Origin: Chryseobacterium shigense
GTDB taxonomy: Bacteria > Bacteroidota > Bacteroidia > Flavobacteriales > Weeksellaceae
Assembly: GCF_014207845.1 (NCBI RefSeq)
Contig: NZ_JACHLC010000001.1
Span: forward strand, 186,001-250,000
DNA: 64,000 nt
Direction of reading: 5' to 3'
Shown here: in pieces, positions 16,539 to 24,905 of the stretch
Numbering within the stretch: the stretch's first letter is position 1
Layout of the letters: every line of letters begins with the position of its first letter
Notes under the pieces: model-generated
Database searches by the model: none
What the model saw: only the letters and a program-made list of their open reading frames with translations
What the model was told of the DNA's origin: nothing
Made by a program: the position numbers and the translations under genes

Positions 16539-17585
16539 TTGAAAAAAATCGCCTACATAGAAATAGACACCCACGCAGAGATCGCACAGGCTTTCATGGA
16601 TATTATGAAGGATTCTTCAGGTTTCAGTGTAGATTATTATTTTTCAAAAAAGATAAAGGATTTGGTTGAAGAGAGTGGGGAATCTGTGTTTTTATCAGAC
16701 AGTTCCATGATTATGGAGCAGCTGAAATTAAAAAAGTATGATCTGATTATTATTGGAACTGTTCACAGGTATTTCAATACTTTTTATGCACTGACTCAGA
16801 AATATAATACCTCTGTCATTGTTCACAATATGAATTTTTCAGTAGCATCAAAAGGTGCTTTGATGAGAAGTATCTTTAAAGGAGATATTATTTACCGGCT
16901 GAAACTTTGGTGGAAAGAAGGGTTGTTTTATACCTCAAAAACATACAGGAATGCCAAAAGCTTACTGGTTTTGGATGAAGAGCTTGAATCAGGTAACTAT
17001 AAGTTTTTACCTCTTTTTTACAGTGGAAATTTTGAAAAACATGAAAATAATGTCCTTACCATTGTAATCCCCGGAGGTGTTTCACAGAAAAGGAGAGATT
17101 ACCATCATGTTTTTGAAACCATTCAGAATTTGAAAACGGAAGAGAAGTGTGCATTCATATTTCTTGGAAAGGCTAAAGATAAAGAGCTGGATCAGCTGAA
17201 AAAACTATCCCAGAAGCTTCCGGAAAATGTTTCCATACAATATTTTTCAGACCGGGTTTCCCATAGCGATTTTGAAGAAGGAATGCGGAAAGCAGATGTT
17301 TTATGGTGTCCAATCCGGCAGAAAACAGAATTTTTTAGCATGGAGGAAACATATGGAGTTACCAAAATGACCGGAAATATGGGAGATGCTGTCAGATATA
17401 GAAAAATAGCGGTTTTTCCTAAAGATTATCCTTCAAAACTGGAATTCATTATTCCTGAAAAAGAAAATATTCTGGAACAATGTAAAACCCTTAAAAACAC
17501 TCATTTTGATTTCCAGGGAAATTATAATAAAAAGGCGGTTTTAAAAAAGCTGGAAGATGTTCTTTCCGGTTTGGTCTCTATTTAA
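16539..17585 (+). CDS. Probable GT-B glycosyltransferase
   Basis: A 348-aa protein with the two-domain layout of GT-B transferases. The N-terminal half (MKKIAYIEIDTHAEIAQAFM, YDLIIIGTVHRYF, SVIVHNMN) fits the acceptor-side Rossmann domain; the C-terminal half starts at LTIVIPGGVSQKRRDYHHVF and continues CAFIFLGKAKDKELD and KADVLWCPI, the nucleotide-sugar domain. It lacks the classical EX7E motif, so the subfamily is unclear. The start is TTG 16539, directly after the tandem repeat; an in-frame TAA sits immediately upstream, and the next ATG (about residue 20) would remove the first beta-strand. The 3' end overlaps the convergent flippase gene by 8 bases. Role in surface glycan synthesis is inferred from neighbours. 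Confidence 0.65.
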   Translation: MKKIAYIEIDTHAEIAQAFMDIMKDSSGFSVDYYFSKKIKDLVEESGESVFLSDSSMIMEQLKLKKYDLIIIGTVHRYFNTFYALTQKYNTSVIVHNMNFSVASKGALMRSIFKGDIIYRLKLWWKEGLFYTSKTYRNAKSLLVLDEELESGNYKFLPLFYSGNFEKHENNVLTIVIPGGVSQKRRDYHHVFETIQNLKTEEKCAFIFLGKAKDKELDQLKKLSQKLPENVSIQYFSDRVSHSDFEEGMRKADVLWCPIRQKTEFFSMEETYGVTKMTGNMGDAVRYRKIAVFPKDYPSKLEFIIPEKENILEQCKTLKNTHFDFQGNYNKKAVLKKLEDVLSGLVSI

Positions 17586-19056
17586 ATTTAAAAATACTTT
17601 TAATGAATTTTGCATTCAGGTAATCCTCAAGTGGGAATACCCTGGTAAAATAATTTCCGATATAGATTAATATCAGAACAACGGAAGGCTTATATAACAG
17701 ATTGATAAAGTTATTGTTGAAATTCGGAAGTACAATGGCGACAGTAATTGCCAAAGTACAGATAATGGAAACAAAGATCATTTCAATGGTCAGTGGAGAA
17801 ACTTTAAAAACAAAATAATTGAAAGCTATTTTAATAACATTGTAAGTCGTCAGAGAAATTGCTGTGGATAAAGCAATTCCGATCAGTTTCAGATCCGTAT
17901 TTTTAATGAAATAATAATTTAAACCAACGGTAAGGCCTGCCAGAAGAAGCATAATCAGGATGTTGAATCTGTAATACTTTGAAAGAGAAATAATATTTCC
18001 GTTAAATCCTGTTGCCAGGTCAATCAGAACTGCAGAACCCCAGATCCATACCACAGGCTCGTACTCCCTGAGCATAGTCCCGTTTTTAGGCATCAGTTCC
18101 GTAAGGTAAGGGAAGCCTACCATAATACATGAAAACAAAACGGCCCCTAAAAAATAGAGAGATAAAGATGTTTTTTTGTGGAACCTGTCCAGTTCCTCCA
18201 TGTCACCCTCAATTAATGTTTTATTGATGATAGGTGCAGAAATATTAAACAATCCCAGTTGTGGAATAGAAATCAGAGAGATGAGGGCATAAAGAACAGA
18301 ATAAATTCCTACTTCTTCCATTCCCATAAACTCACCGATCATAAAGTTATTGATCGCTAGGTAATTTCCGAAAGTTCCCAGAAAACCAAAAAAACTGTAA
18401 TTGAAGAACTCCTTCCAGAAATTATCTTTTTTGAAATAATCCGTATTAAAATCCAGCTCTATCTTTTCAAGCTTATTCGTATAATAAATATATCCGAAAA
18501 GTATCAAAGCAAACATTCCGAAAAAGAATCCAAATGCTATTTCCTGGGGTAGCAGAAAATAGGCAAACAGGCAGAAGGCTCCGAGATTGGCTATTTTAGG
18601 GAAAAGATTGTCGAAAATATTGGAAACCACAATCCTCTTGTAATTGGATGTGTATTTATTAAAGATCGCACAAAAGGAAAGAATCAGTATTAAAGGAAGA
18701 ATCATTTCCTTAAGCTTCCAGGCTTCCGTGTGTATGAATTTTGGAAAAAAATAGGGGAGTATGAAAAATACACCCATAAAAACAATAAAGTTAATAAAAA
18801 TGGCCAGCAGCGATAAAGACAGCATATTCTGCTGTTTACCATCCTTTTCCACCCTGTGGAAAAATTTCACATTGGAGTAGGAGATTCCCAAAACAACAAC
18901 AGGAACCAGCATTTCTGCGGTTGGCAGGATATAACGCAGCTTTCCGTAAAATTCAAAATTATACGGAAAAATAAAAATGGCGGATATGGTACCCAGCAGA
19001 AAACCAATATAACCTATGATGGAATATTTGAAGCCCTGTCTCGCTACTACACTCAT
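17578..19056 (-). CDS. Polysaccharide flippase (MOP/Wzx-like)
   Basis: A 492-aa integral membrane protein with about 14 hydrophobic segments, the pattern of the MOP superfamily that flips undecaprenyl-linked glycans from the cytoplasmic to the periplasmic face. The N-terminus GFKYSIIGYIGFLLGTISAIFIFPY is typical of Flavobacteriia polysaccharide biosynthesis proteins, and paired halves (residues ~1-220 and ~225-470) are visible. It follows the FkbM methyltransferase by 5 bases on the same strand, so the two form an operon. The 3' end overlaps the convergent glycosyltransferase by 8 bases. Substrate glycan cannot be read from sequence; no Wzy polymerase or chain-length regulator is in the window. 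Confidence 0.82.
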   Translation of the reverse strand: MSVVARQGFKYSIIGYIGFLLGTISAIFIFPYNFEFYGKLRYILPTAEMLVPVVVLGISYSNVKFFHRVEKDGKQQNMLSLSLLAIFINFIVFMGVFFILPYFFPKFIHTEAWKLKEMILPLILILSFCAIFNKYTSNYKRIVVSNIFDNLFPKIANLGAFCLFAYFLLPQEIAFGFFFGMFALILFGYIYYTNKLEKIELDFNTDYFKKDNFWKEFFNYSFFGFLGTFGNYLAINNFMIGEFMGMEEVGIYSVLYALISLISIPQLGLFNISAPIINKTLIEGDMEELDRFHKKTSLSLYFLGAVLFSCIMVGFPYLTELMPKNGTMLREYEPVVWIWGSAVLIDLATGFNGNIISLSKYYRFNILIMLLLAGLTVGLNYYFIKNTDLKLIGIALSTAISLTTYNVIKIAFNYFVFKVSPLTIEMIFVSIICTLAITVAIVLPNFNNNFINLLYKPSVVLILIYIGNYFTRVFPLEDYLNAKFIKSIFKFK

Positions 19057-19061
19057 AATGT

Positions 19062-19859
19062 TTATTTAATGGTTTTTGGCGTAAAAATAATGTTGTTTAT
19101 ATAGCTGGTTTTGTTTTTTTCATCGTTGGTGTTATGTATTAAGATCTCTTCCGTTAAAAGTTCCAGCTTAAAACTGTTGCGGTTAAGATATTGTGCTTCG
19201 TATCCCCAGCTTTTAACCTCGGAAATATCATTCCAGATAGGGTTTTCGTGGTGTCTTTGTTCCATTTCTACCATTAAAGTCGGAAGAAACTGTCTGATGA
19301 TTTTTTGGGCACCGGACAAAGTTTTCATTTCATTGCCTTCCACATCTATTTTAATAAAGTCCAGCCTTTCGAAATGTTCTATGGCAGCCCATTCGTCTAA
19401 CTTAATTACTTTTACTTTTTCGGTATAGCTTTTTTCTTCACCTTTTTCTTTGTAAGATGTGTTTAAAGTTCCGCGGGAAGCAATCAGTTTACCGTTGATA
19501 ACAGGAACCTTAAATTCAGCCGTTGTATTTTCGTCAGAAAGAGCTAAAGGAAGAATTCTCATTCTCGGAAAAAGTCTTTTCAGTCGGCGGTAAAGCTTTT
19601 TGTTAGGTTCAAAGCCATAAATATGTTCATGGTTCAGCTTATGTTCCAGCTGATAAAGAAAAGTTCCCACATTGGCCCCGATATCCAATATTACAGCGCT
19701 TTTTGGAAGGTATTCCTTAATCCATACCAGTTCCGGTTCTACATTGCGTGCCGAAAAATTATCCTTGGTAAGATTGTTTAAATTCTTAAAATATCTCTTT
19801 TTATAAAAACTCGGACTTATATATTGTAGTTTTTCTGCAATTTTTTGATATAAAGACAT
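19062..19859 (-). CDS. FkbM-family methyltransferase
   Basis: A 265-aa S-adenosylmethionine-dependent methyltransferase. The SAM motif I is KSAVILDIGANVGTF (about residues 53-67), followed by the acidic residue in YGFEPNKK; the FkbM signature FIKIDVEGNEMKTLSGA is present in the second half. Family members O-methylate sugars or other small molecules, and in Bacteroidetes they frequently sit in glycan loci. It is the first gene of a two-gene minus-strand operon with the flippase, which fits methylation of an exported surface glycan. The upstream spacer 19860-20590 must contain its promoter. Confidence 0.85.
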   Translation of the reverse strand: MSLYQKIAEKLQYISPSFYKKRYFKNLNNLTKDNFSARNVEPELVWIKEYLPKSAVILDIGANVGTFLYQLEHKLNHEHIYGFEPNKKLYRRLKRLFPRMRILPLALSDENTTAEFKVPVINGKLIASRGTLNTSYKEKGEEKSYTEKVKVIKLDEWAAIEHFERLDFIKIDVEGNEMKTLSGAQKIIRQFLPTLMVEMEQRHHENPIWNDISEVKSWGYEAQYLNRNSFKLELLTEEILIHNTNDEKNKTSYINNIIFTPKTIK

Positions 19860-20590
19860 CCCTGGTTATTTGACGAAAAGCAAAGATAAGCAAAAATGTT
19901 AAACTAATGTTAAAAAATAACAAATATAACCGATTGATTATCAATTTATAACTTTTAAATACTCTTTTATGAAAATTGAATTTTATTAGACGGATATTTT
20001 ATTGCAGAAATCTTCGTGGTAAAGTTGTTGCGAAAGTATTAATTTAAAAAATCAGTTACAAAATCTCAGTATCTCCTGTTTTTTTATTTGCCATAGTTTC
20101 CACTGATTTACACAGATGTTTATGTCATACTTATTGAAACCACTAAAACTATATGCAATCATCTGTGCAAATCAATGAAATCTGTGGTTAAAAAATTCAA
20201 TACCCCTTTTTGCAATGAAAATAATACCCTTCTCCTTTCCAGCTTTTCCGTTTTTTTAATTTGCTATGGTGTGAATATATTTAATCTGTTTTTAGTTAAT
20301 TCATGGTTTATTTCTGTTTTTTGCGGTGTAATTTTTATTGTTTTTCGTTTTATAGTATGTATTTAATAATTAATGGTTTGTTTTTTACGAAAAATGAAAT
20401 GAATTACACTTCATTTTTGAATATTTCCGGTTTGTTAAAATGTTAAAGTTTGCATTTTGATATATTTTTTTTAGAAATGTTGCTGTTTTGACAAAATTTT
20501 GGCAAATATTTTGATATGGAAACAATACTTGTCGATAAGAACCCTAAAACTAATAATCACTGATTTTAACAGTTTAAATATTTAATAGTG
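19860..20590. other. Intergenic region between divergent FkbM and TonB genes
   Basis: About 730 AT-rich bases with no gene I can support. The one longer frame (20175-20366, 63 codons, hydrophobic) starts inside the right arm of an inverted repeat and has low-complexity content, so I treat it as chance. The region holds the promoters of two divergent units and the REP-like inverted repeat at 20091-20187. Confidence 0.55.
20091..20187. repeat. REP-like imperfect inverted repeat
   Basis: Arms 20091-20118 and 20160-20187 (28 bases each) are complementary at 23 of 28 positions around a 41-base spacer. The core words ATTTACACAGATG and CATCTGTGCAAAT resemble dispersed palindromic repeats seen in Bacteroidetes intergenic regions. 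Confidence 0.55.
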
Positions 20591-21430
20591 ATGAAACACC
20601 TAAACCAAAATCAGGAATTTCGTTTTAACGAGGTTCTTTTTGAGCACCGAAACAAGGAATACGGTGCCTATGTATTAAGAAATGAATCAGATAAAATCCT
20701 AACCAAAGCGCTTTTTATAGGAGTGAGTTTATTGGCTGCCATTTCAATAACACCATTTGTAGTTTCGGCATTTGAAACAACTGAAACGGTTGTTATCAAA
20801 GACCCGATTTACCGTCCAATGGATATCATCCCTAATGATCCGCCAAAGGAAAAGCCACCAGTGCAGATTCAAAAGCCGGAGACTCAGCCACAAAAAGTTA
20901 AAACCTATGATGCGAGTTTGGGTGAGCCCAAAGCACATGTAACCAATGAAAAAGTGGTAGAAAAAATCGAAGGAGCTATTGCAGGACCAACAAATAATCC
21001 GGATGGAGCTATTGCAAAGACAAATTATCAGCCTGTTACCCCTAATATAGGAACAGGTCCGGCAGTACCTTATATTCCGCCTGCGCCACCGGCAAAAGTT
21101 CCGGATAATCATATAGCAGGTGATGATGAACTGGGTTCTGAAGCTGCATTTGCCGGAGGAATTGATTCTTTCAGAAATAAAGTCATAAGCAGTTTTGATG
21201 GTTCAGGCTTTGAAGGAGAAGGAGGTACTATGAAAACAGTTATAACCTTCGTTGTAGAAAAAGACGGAACTATTTCCGGGTTAAAAGCCAATGGTAAAGA
21301 TGCTGAATTTAATAATGAGGCTATCAGAACCATTAAAAGTGTCAGAGGATTATGGAAGCCTGCTAAAAATAAGCAGGGTGAAACCGTAAGAAGCTATTTC
21401 AAATTTCCGATCACCATGAACTTTGAATAA
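20591..21430 (+). CDS. Energy transducer TonB
   Basis: It passes proton-motive energy from the inner membrane ExbB/ExbD complex to outer-membrane receptors. Residues 1-35 are cytoplasmic and contain the Bacteroidetes hallmark FNEVLFEHRNKEYGAYVLR; one membrane helix lies at about 40-62; a Pro/Lys-rich periplasmic spacer follows (residues ~80-185, NDPPKEKPPVQIQKP and PPAPPAKVP); the C-terminal TonB domain covers ~190-279 (TMKTVITFVVEKDGTISGLK, FNNEAIRTIKSVRGLWKPAK). I chose ATG 20591; an in-frame GTG three bases earlier is possible. No exbB/exbD lies nearby, so it is a stand-alone tonB paralogue. A hairpin terminator follows. Confidence 0.9.
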   Translation: MKHLNQNQEFRFNEVLFEHRNKEYGAYVLRNESDKILTKALFIGVSLLAAISITPFVVSAFETTETVVIKDPIYRPMDIIPNDPPKEKPPVQIQKPETQPQKVKTYDASLGEPKAHVTNEKVVEKIEGAIAGPTNNPDGAIAKTNYQPVTPNIGTGPAVPYIPPAPPAKVPDNHIAGDDELGSEAAFAGGIDSFRNKVISSFDGSGFEGEGGTMKTVITFVVEKDGTISGLKANGKDAEFNNEAIRTIKSVRGLWKPAKNKQGETVRSYFKFPITMNFE

Positions 21431-21457
21431 TTCAGATAAAAAACCAATCTTGAATAG

Positions 21458-21487
21458 TTATCCACAAAGAATTTTTTTTGTGGATAA
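21458..21487 (+). terminator. Terminator hairpin formed by two inverted perfect DnaA boxes
   Basis: Arms TTATCCACAAA (21458-21468) and TTTGTGGATAA (21477-21487) pair perfectly over 11 bp with an 8-base loop and are followed by a T-run, so the site works as a tonB terminator. Each arm also contains the exact DnaA box TTATCCACA, in opposite orientation, and the following 60 bases to parA are very AT-rich. A role in replication is possible but unproven. Confidence 0.65.
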
Positions 21488-21571
21488 TTTTTTTAATTGT
21501 TAAACCATTTATTAACAATACTTTAACTCAATTTTGAATTTCGCCACTCACACAGAGCAAAGAAAAAAGTG

Positions 21572-21579
21572 TATTTTTG
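21572..21579 (+). promoter_or_regulatory. Candidate -7 element (TATTTTTG) of parAB
   Basis: Perfect TAnnTTTG match ending 18 bases before the ParA ATG at 21598. Its position, with transcription starting near 21586, argues against the TTG start at 21577 that would add seven residues to ParA. Confidence 0.45.
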
Positions 21580-21597
21580 AAACCTAAAGTTCTAATA

Positions 21598-22371
21598 ATG
21601 GCAAAAATCATAGGTATCGCTAATCAAAAAGGAGGAGTAGGAAAAACGACAACGGCTGTAAACCTGGCAGCGGCATTAGGGGTATTGGAAAAAAGAATAT
21701 TGATCATTGATGCTGATCCGCAGGCGAATGCAACTTCCGGACTTGGTGTGGAAGATGTTCAGTATTCCACATATAACCTGCTGGAGCACAGTGCAGATAC
21801 AGCAACATGTATCAAAAGAACTGCCAGCCCCAATCTGGATATCATCCCTTCACATATTGACCTGGTAGCGGCGGAAATTGAGCTCGTGGACAAAGAAAAC
21901 CGTGAGTATATGCTGAAAAAAGCATTGGAAGAAGTGAGAGGTGATTATGATTACATTATTATAGACTGTGCACCAAGTTTAGGACTTATTACAGTGAATG
22001 CACTTACTGCGGCAGATTCTGTGATTATCCCTATCCAGTGTGAATATTTTGCATTGGAGGGATTAGGCAAACTTTTGAATACCATTAAAAATGTACAGAA
22101 GATCCACAATAAAGATCTGGGTATAGAAGGGCTTCTTCTTACCATGTACGACAGCAGGCTGAGATTATCCAACCAGGTAGTTGAAGAAGTGAATTCACAC
22201 TTCCCGGATATGGTTTTTGAAACCATTATAAGCAGGAATGTAAGATTAAGTGAAGCGCCAAGCTTTGGAGAAAGCATTCTGAACTATGATGCAGAGAGCA
22301 AAGGAGCTATCCAGTATATTCAGCTTGCAGAAGAAGTTTTGCTGAAGAATGAAAACTTAGTAAAAAATTAA
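21598..22371 (+). CDS. parA: Chromosome partitioning ATPase ParA
   Basis: The Walker-type ATPase that with ParB moves newly replicated origins apart. From ATG 21598 the protein is 257 aa and begins MAKIIGIANQKGGVGKTTTA, with the deviant Walker A motif KGGVGKTT characteristic of ParA/Soj. The A' motif ILIIDADPQANATSGLG and the DYIIIDCAPSLGLITVNAL motif follow, and the C-terminal half has the RLSNQVVEEV and NVRLSEAPSFGESI segments of chromosomal Soj. An upstream in-frame TTG (21577) would add seven residues but lies within the promoter element. parB follows after 93 bases. Confidence 0.95.
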   Translation: MAKIIGIANQKGGVGKTTTAVNLAAALGVLEKRILIIDADPQANATSGLGVEDVQYSTYNLLEHSADTATCIKRTASPNLDIIPSHIDLVAAEIELVDKENREYMLKKALEEVRGDYDYIIIDCAPSLGLITVNALTAADSVIIPIQCEYFALEGLGKLLNTIKNVQKIHNKDLGIEGLLLTMYDSRLRLSNQVVEEVNSHFPDMVFETIISRNVRLSEAPSFGESILNYDAESKGAIQYIQLAEEVLLKNENLVKN

Positions 22372-22464
22372 TAGCAGTAAAAAGTCAATCAACAGATGAT
22401 AAACGGTAAAAGCCAATTATATCATTTGTAACTTAGAATTAAGCCATCATTATCAAATATATTT

Positions 22465-23355
22465 ATGAAGGACAAAAAAAGAGCTATGGGACGTGGTTTG
22501 GGCGCTATTTTAAGTGCCGAATCCAAAGCGAGTGTCAACTCCGCTACCGATGAAGGTGCAGATAAATTTGTAGGGAATATCGTAGAGGTAGCCCTTGAAG
22601 ATATTTATCCGAATCCGACCCAGCCGAGAACCTATTTTGACGAAAAAGCATTGAACGAACTTGCCCTGTCGATCAAAAACCTAGGTGTGATCCAGCCGAT
22701 CACTTTAAGGAAAGACGGTGAGAAATTCGAAATCATATCAGGGGAAAGACGTTACCGTGCAAGTAAAATTGCCGGACTTGCGACAGTTCCTGCCTACATC
22801 CGTTTAGTAAACGATCAGGAGCTTCTGGAAATGGCTCTTGTTGAAAATATTCAGAGAGAAGATCTGGATGCTATCGAGATTGCCCTTACTTACCAGAGAC
22901 TTTTGGATGAGATCGGTCTCACTCAGGAAAATCTGAGCCAGAGAGTAGGAAAGGACAGAAGTACCATTACCAACTCTATCAGGCTTCTAAGATTGAATCC
23001 CGATATCCAGAATGCAATCAGAAGCGGGGAAATCTCTGCAGGACACGGAAGAGCCATCATCAGCCTTGAAAGTGAAGAACATCAGCAAATCCTGTTTGAC
23101 CTGATTATCAAAGAAAAACTCAATGTACGTCAGGCTGAACAGGCTGCCACAGCATTGAAGAATCCTAAATCACCGGCAGCGAAAAAAGCTAATACTGAAC
23201 TCTCCAATAATTATAAGAGAGCTCAAAAGATGATTGCCGATATTTTGGACGTAAAAGTAGAAATCAAAACCTCCGGAAACGGAAAAAAAGGTAAAATTCT
23301 CCTGGACTTCAAAAATGAAGAAGAACTGGAATATATTTTATCCCATATTAAATAA
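22465..23355 (+). CDS. parB: Chromosome partitioning protein ParB (Spo0J)
   Basis: The CTP-dependent DNA clamp that loads at parS sites near the origin and activates ParA. The 296-aa protein starts MKDKKRAMGRGLGAIL, the short ParA-stimulating N-terminus with Arg residues. The ParB/sulfiredoxin nucleotide domain spans ~40-130 (YPNPTQPRTYFD, GVIQPITLRK, and the GERRYRASKIAGL CTP-binding motif), the parS-binding HTH domain ~135-230 (LSQRVGKDRSTITNSIRLL) and the dimerisation domain the last ~50 residues. No parS-like palindrome was found in the window by eye. The stop overlaps the next start (TAATG). Confidence 0.95.
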   Translation: MKDKKRAMGRGLGAILSAESKASVNSATDEGADKFVGNIVEVALEDIYPNPTQPRTYFDEKALNELALSIKNLGVIQPITLRKDGEKFEIISGERRYRASKIAGLATVPAYIRLVNDQELLEMALVENIQREDLDAIEIALTYQRLLDEIGLTQENLSQRVGKDRSTITNSIRLLRLNPDIQNAIRSGEISAGHGRAIISLESEEHQQILFDLIIKEKLNVRQAEQAATALKNPKSPAAKKANTELSNNYKRAQKMIADILDVKVEIKTSGNGKKGKILLDFKNEEELEYILSHIK

Positions 23356-24011
23356 TGAAGAAATTATTTTTCACATTCTTTTTGTGCATTTTTGCTTTCG
23401 CTTATTCGCAGGTAGTTCCCAGCGATACTGCTCGTGTAGAGCCACTTCCAAAGGATAGCGCGGTTGTTACCAAAGCTGTAAAACCCTCAAAACCTGTAAA
23501 AACAGAAGCTAAGATCATTGAAGATCTGGAAAATGCCAATGGACCCACAAAGAAAACTATTAAACTGAACCCTACAAGAGCAGGGCTGTATTCCGCAGTA
23601 CTTCCGGGATTAGGACAGTATTATAATAAAAAATATATTAAAATTCCTATTGTCTGGGGAGCTGTAGGAGCCGGTATCGGATATACAATCTGGAGTAATA
23701 ACCAGTATAAAAAATACCGGGAATATTATGTGGCAAAACTGAACGGGACACCCAATGAATTCGTAGACAGCCACCCGTGGCTTGATAAAAAAGCATTCGG
23801 TAATGCCCAGGACAGGTATAAAAGACAGAGAGATTATGCCATTGCGATCACTGGCCTGATCTACATTCTGAACATTGTAGATGCCGTAGTAGATGCACAT
23901 CTTTATGAAAGCCGTCATGACCCGGATCTTAGTTTCAATCCAACAGTAATCCAGGATCAGTATGGATTTTCCAATCCGAAAACAGGATTAAGTTTAAGTT
24001 ACAGATTTTAA
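23355..24011 (+). CDS. DUF5683 membrane protein
   Basis: A 218-aa exported or membrane protein found next to parB in many Flavobacteriia; its function is unknown. Residues 1-19 form a signal peptide (ends in YSQ). A charged linker follows, then the DUF5683 core (LNPTRAGLYSAVLPGLGQYY) with two hydrophobic stretches (~95-112 and ~165-185), which suggests insertion in the inner membrane. The start codon overlaps the parB stop by one base, so translation is coupled. The ending KTGLSLSYRF is beta-like, as in outer-membrane strands, but one strand is not evidence of a barrel. Confidence 0.85.
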   Translation: MKKLFFTFFLCIFAFAYSQVVPSDTARVEPLPKDSAVVTKAVKPSKPVKTEAKIIEDLENANGPTKKTIKLNPTRAGLYSAVLPGLGQYYNKKYIKIPIVWGAVGAGIGYTIWSNNQYKKYREYYVAKLNGTPNEFVDSHPWLDKKAFGNAQDRYKRQRDYAIAITGLIYILNIVDAVVDAHLYESRHDPDLSFNPTVIQDQYGFSNPKTGLSLSYRF

Positions 24012-24070
24012 AATAAGTAAGCATCTGTGAACGGTAAAGTTCATTAGATCATAATAAAATAAAATATTAC

Positions 24071-24772
24071 ATGAGAATAGCATTAGTTGGATACGGTAAA
24101 ATGGGGAAGATCATTGATGAGATTGCTCAGAAGAGAGGTCATGAAATAGTAGCCCGACTGAAAGAAACTCCAACAGCTGAAAATCTTAATAATCCTGATG
24201 TGGCTATTGAATTTTCACTGCCGGAAGCTGCGTATGACAACATCAAGGCTTGCCTCGAAAATAAAATCCCGGTAATCTGTGGTACTACAGGCTGGCTGGA
24301 GAAAAAAGAAGAAATTGAAAAAATTGCTGTAGATAATGACAGCGCATTCTTATACGGTTCAAACTTCAGCTTAGGTGTGAATTTATTTTTTGCCCTGAAC
24401 GAAAAAGTAGCTGAAATCATGAAAAATGTGGATGAATACACATGCCAGCTTGAAGAAATTCATCATATCCATAAAAAAGATGCTCCAAGCGGAACAGCTA
24501 TTTCCATTGCTGAAGGAATTATCAAAAATAACCCTAAATTTAATGCCTGGAAACTGGAAGAAACTGAGGGACAGGAACTGGGGATTTTTGCCATCCGTGA
24601 AGATGAGGTTCCGGGAACCCATAGCGTTTATTACAAAAGCGAAGTTGATGAAATTGAATTAAAACATACAGCTTTCAACAGAAACGGTTTTGCACTCGGA
24701 GCTGTAGTAGCTGCAGAATGGATTAAAGATAAAAAAGGAAACTTCACAATGAAAGACGTTTTGGGGCTTTAA
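24071..24772 (+). CDS. dapB: 4-hydroxy-tetrahydrodipicolinate reductase
   Basis: It reduces 4-hydroxy-tetrahydrodipicolinate to tetrahydrodipicolinate with NAD(P)H on the route to lysine and meso-diaminopimelate. The 233-aa length is in the short range of the family. The N-terminal Rossmann motif is MRIALVGYGKMGKIID; the central CGTTGW segment (residues ~75-80) and the signature EEIHHIHKKDAPSGTA (~138-153) carry the catalytic His and Lys. It sits 59 bases after the DUF5683 gene in the parAB-lepB run, a common Flavobacteriia order. Confidence 0.94.
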   Translation: MRIALVGYGKMGKIIDEIAQKRGHEIVARLKETPTAENLNNPDVAIEFSLPEAAYDNIKACLENKIPVICGTTGWLEKKEEIEKIAVDNDSAFLYGSNFSLGVNLFFALNEKVAEIMKNVDEYTCQLEEIHHIHKKDAPSGTAISIAEGIIKNNPKFNAWKLEETEGQELGIFAIREDEVPGTHSVYYKSEVDEIELKHTAFNRNGFALGAVVAAEWIKDKKGNFTMKDVLGL

Positions 24773-24905
24773 TTTGTAACAATTGCACTAAATAGTAAAC
24801 TAATAATGAAAAATGATGATTTATAAGTGTTCAGCAATTAAAAAAAACACTGTCATTTAATAATCATATTTGTCATTTATATTATCAGAATAGGCACAAA
24901 AAACT

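Noticed and set aside
20175..20366. 63-codon hydrophobic frame upstream of tonB
   Set aside because: The start codon lies in one arm of the REP-like repeat and the sequence is Phe/Ile/Val-rich from AT-rich DNA; no homology-like motif is visible.
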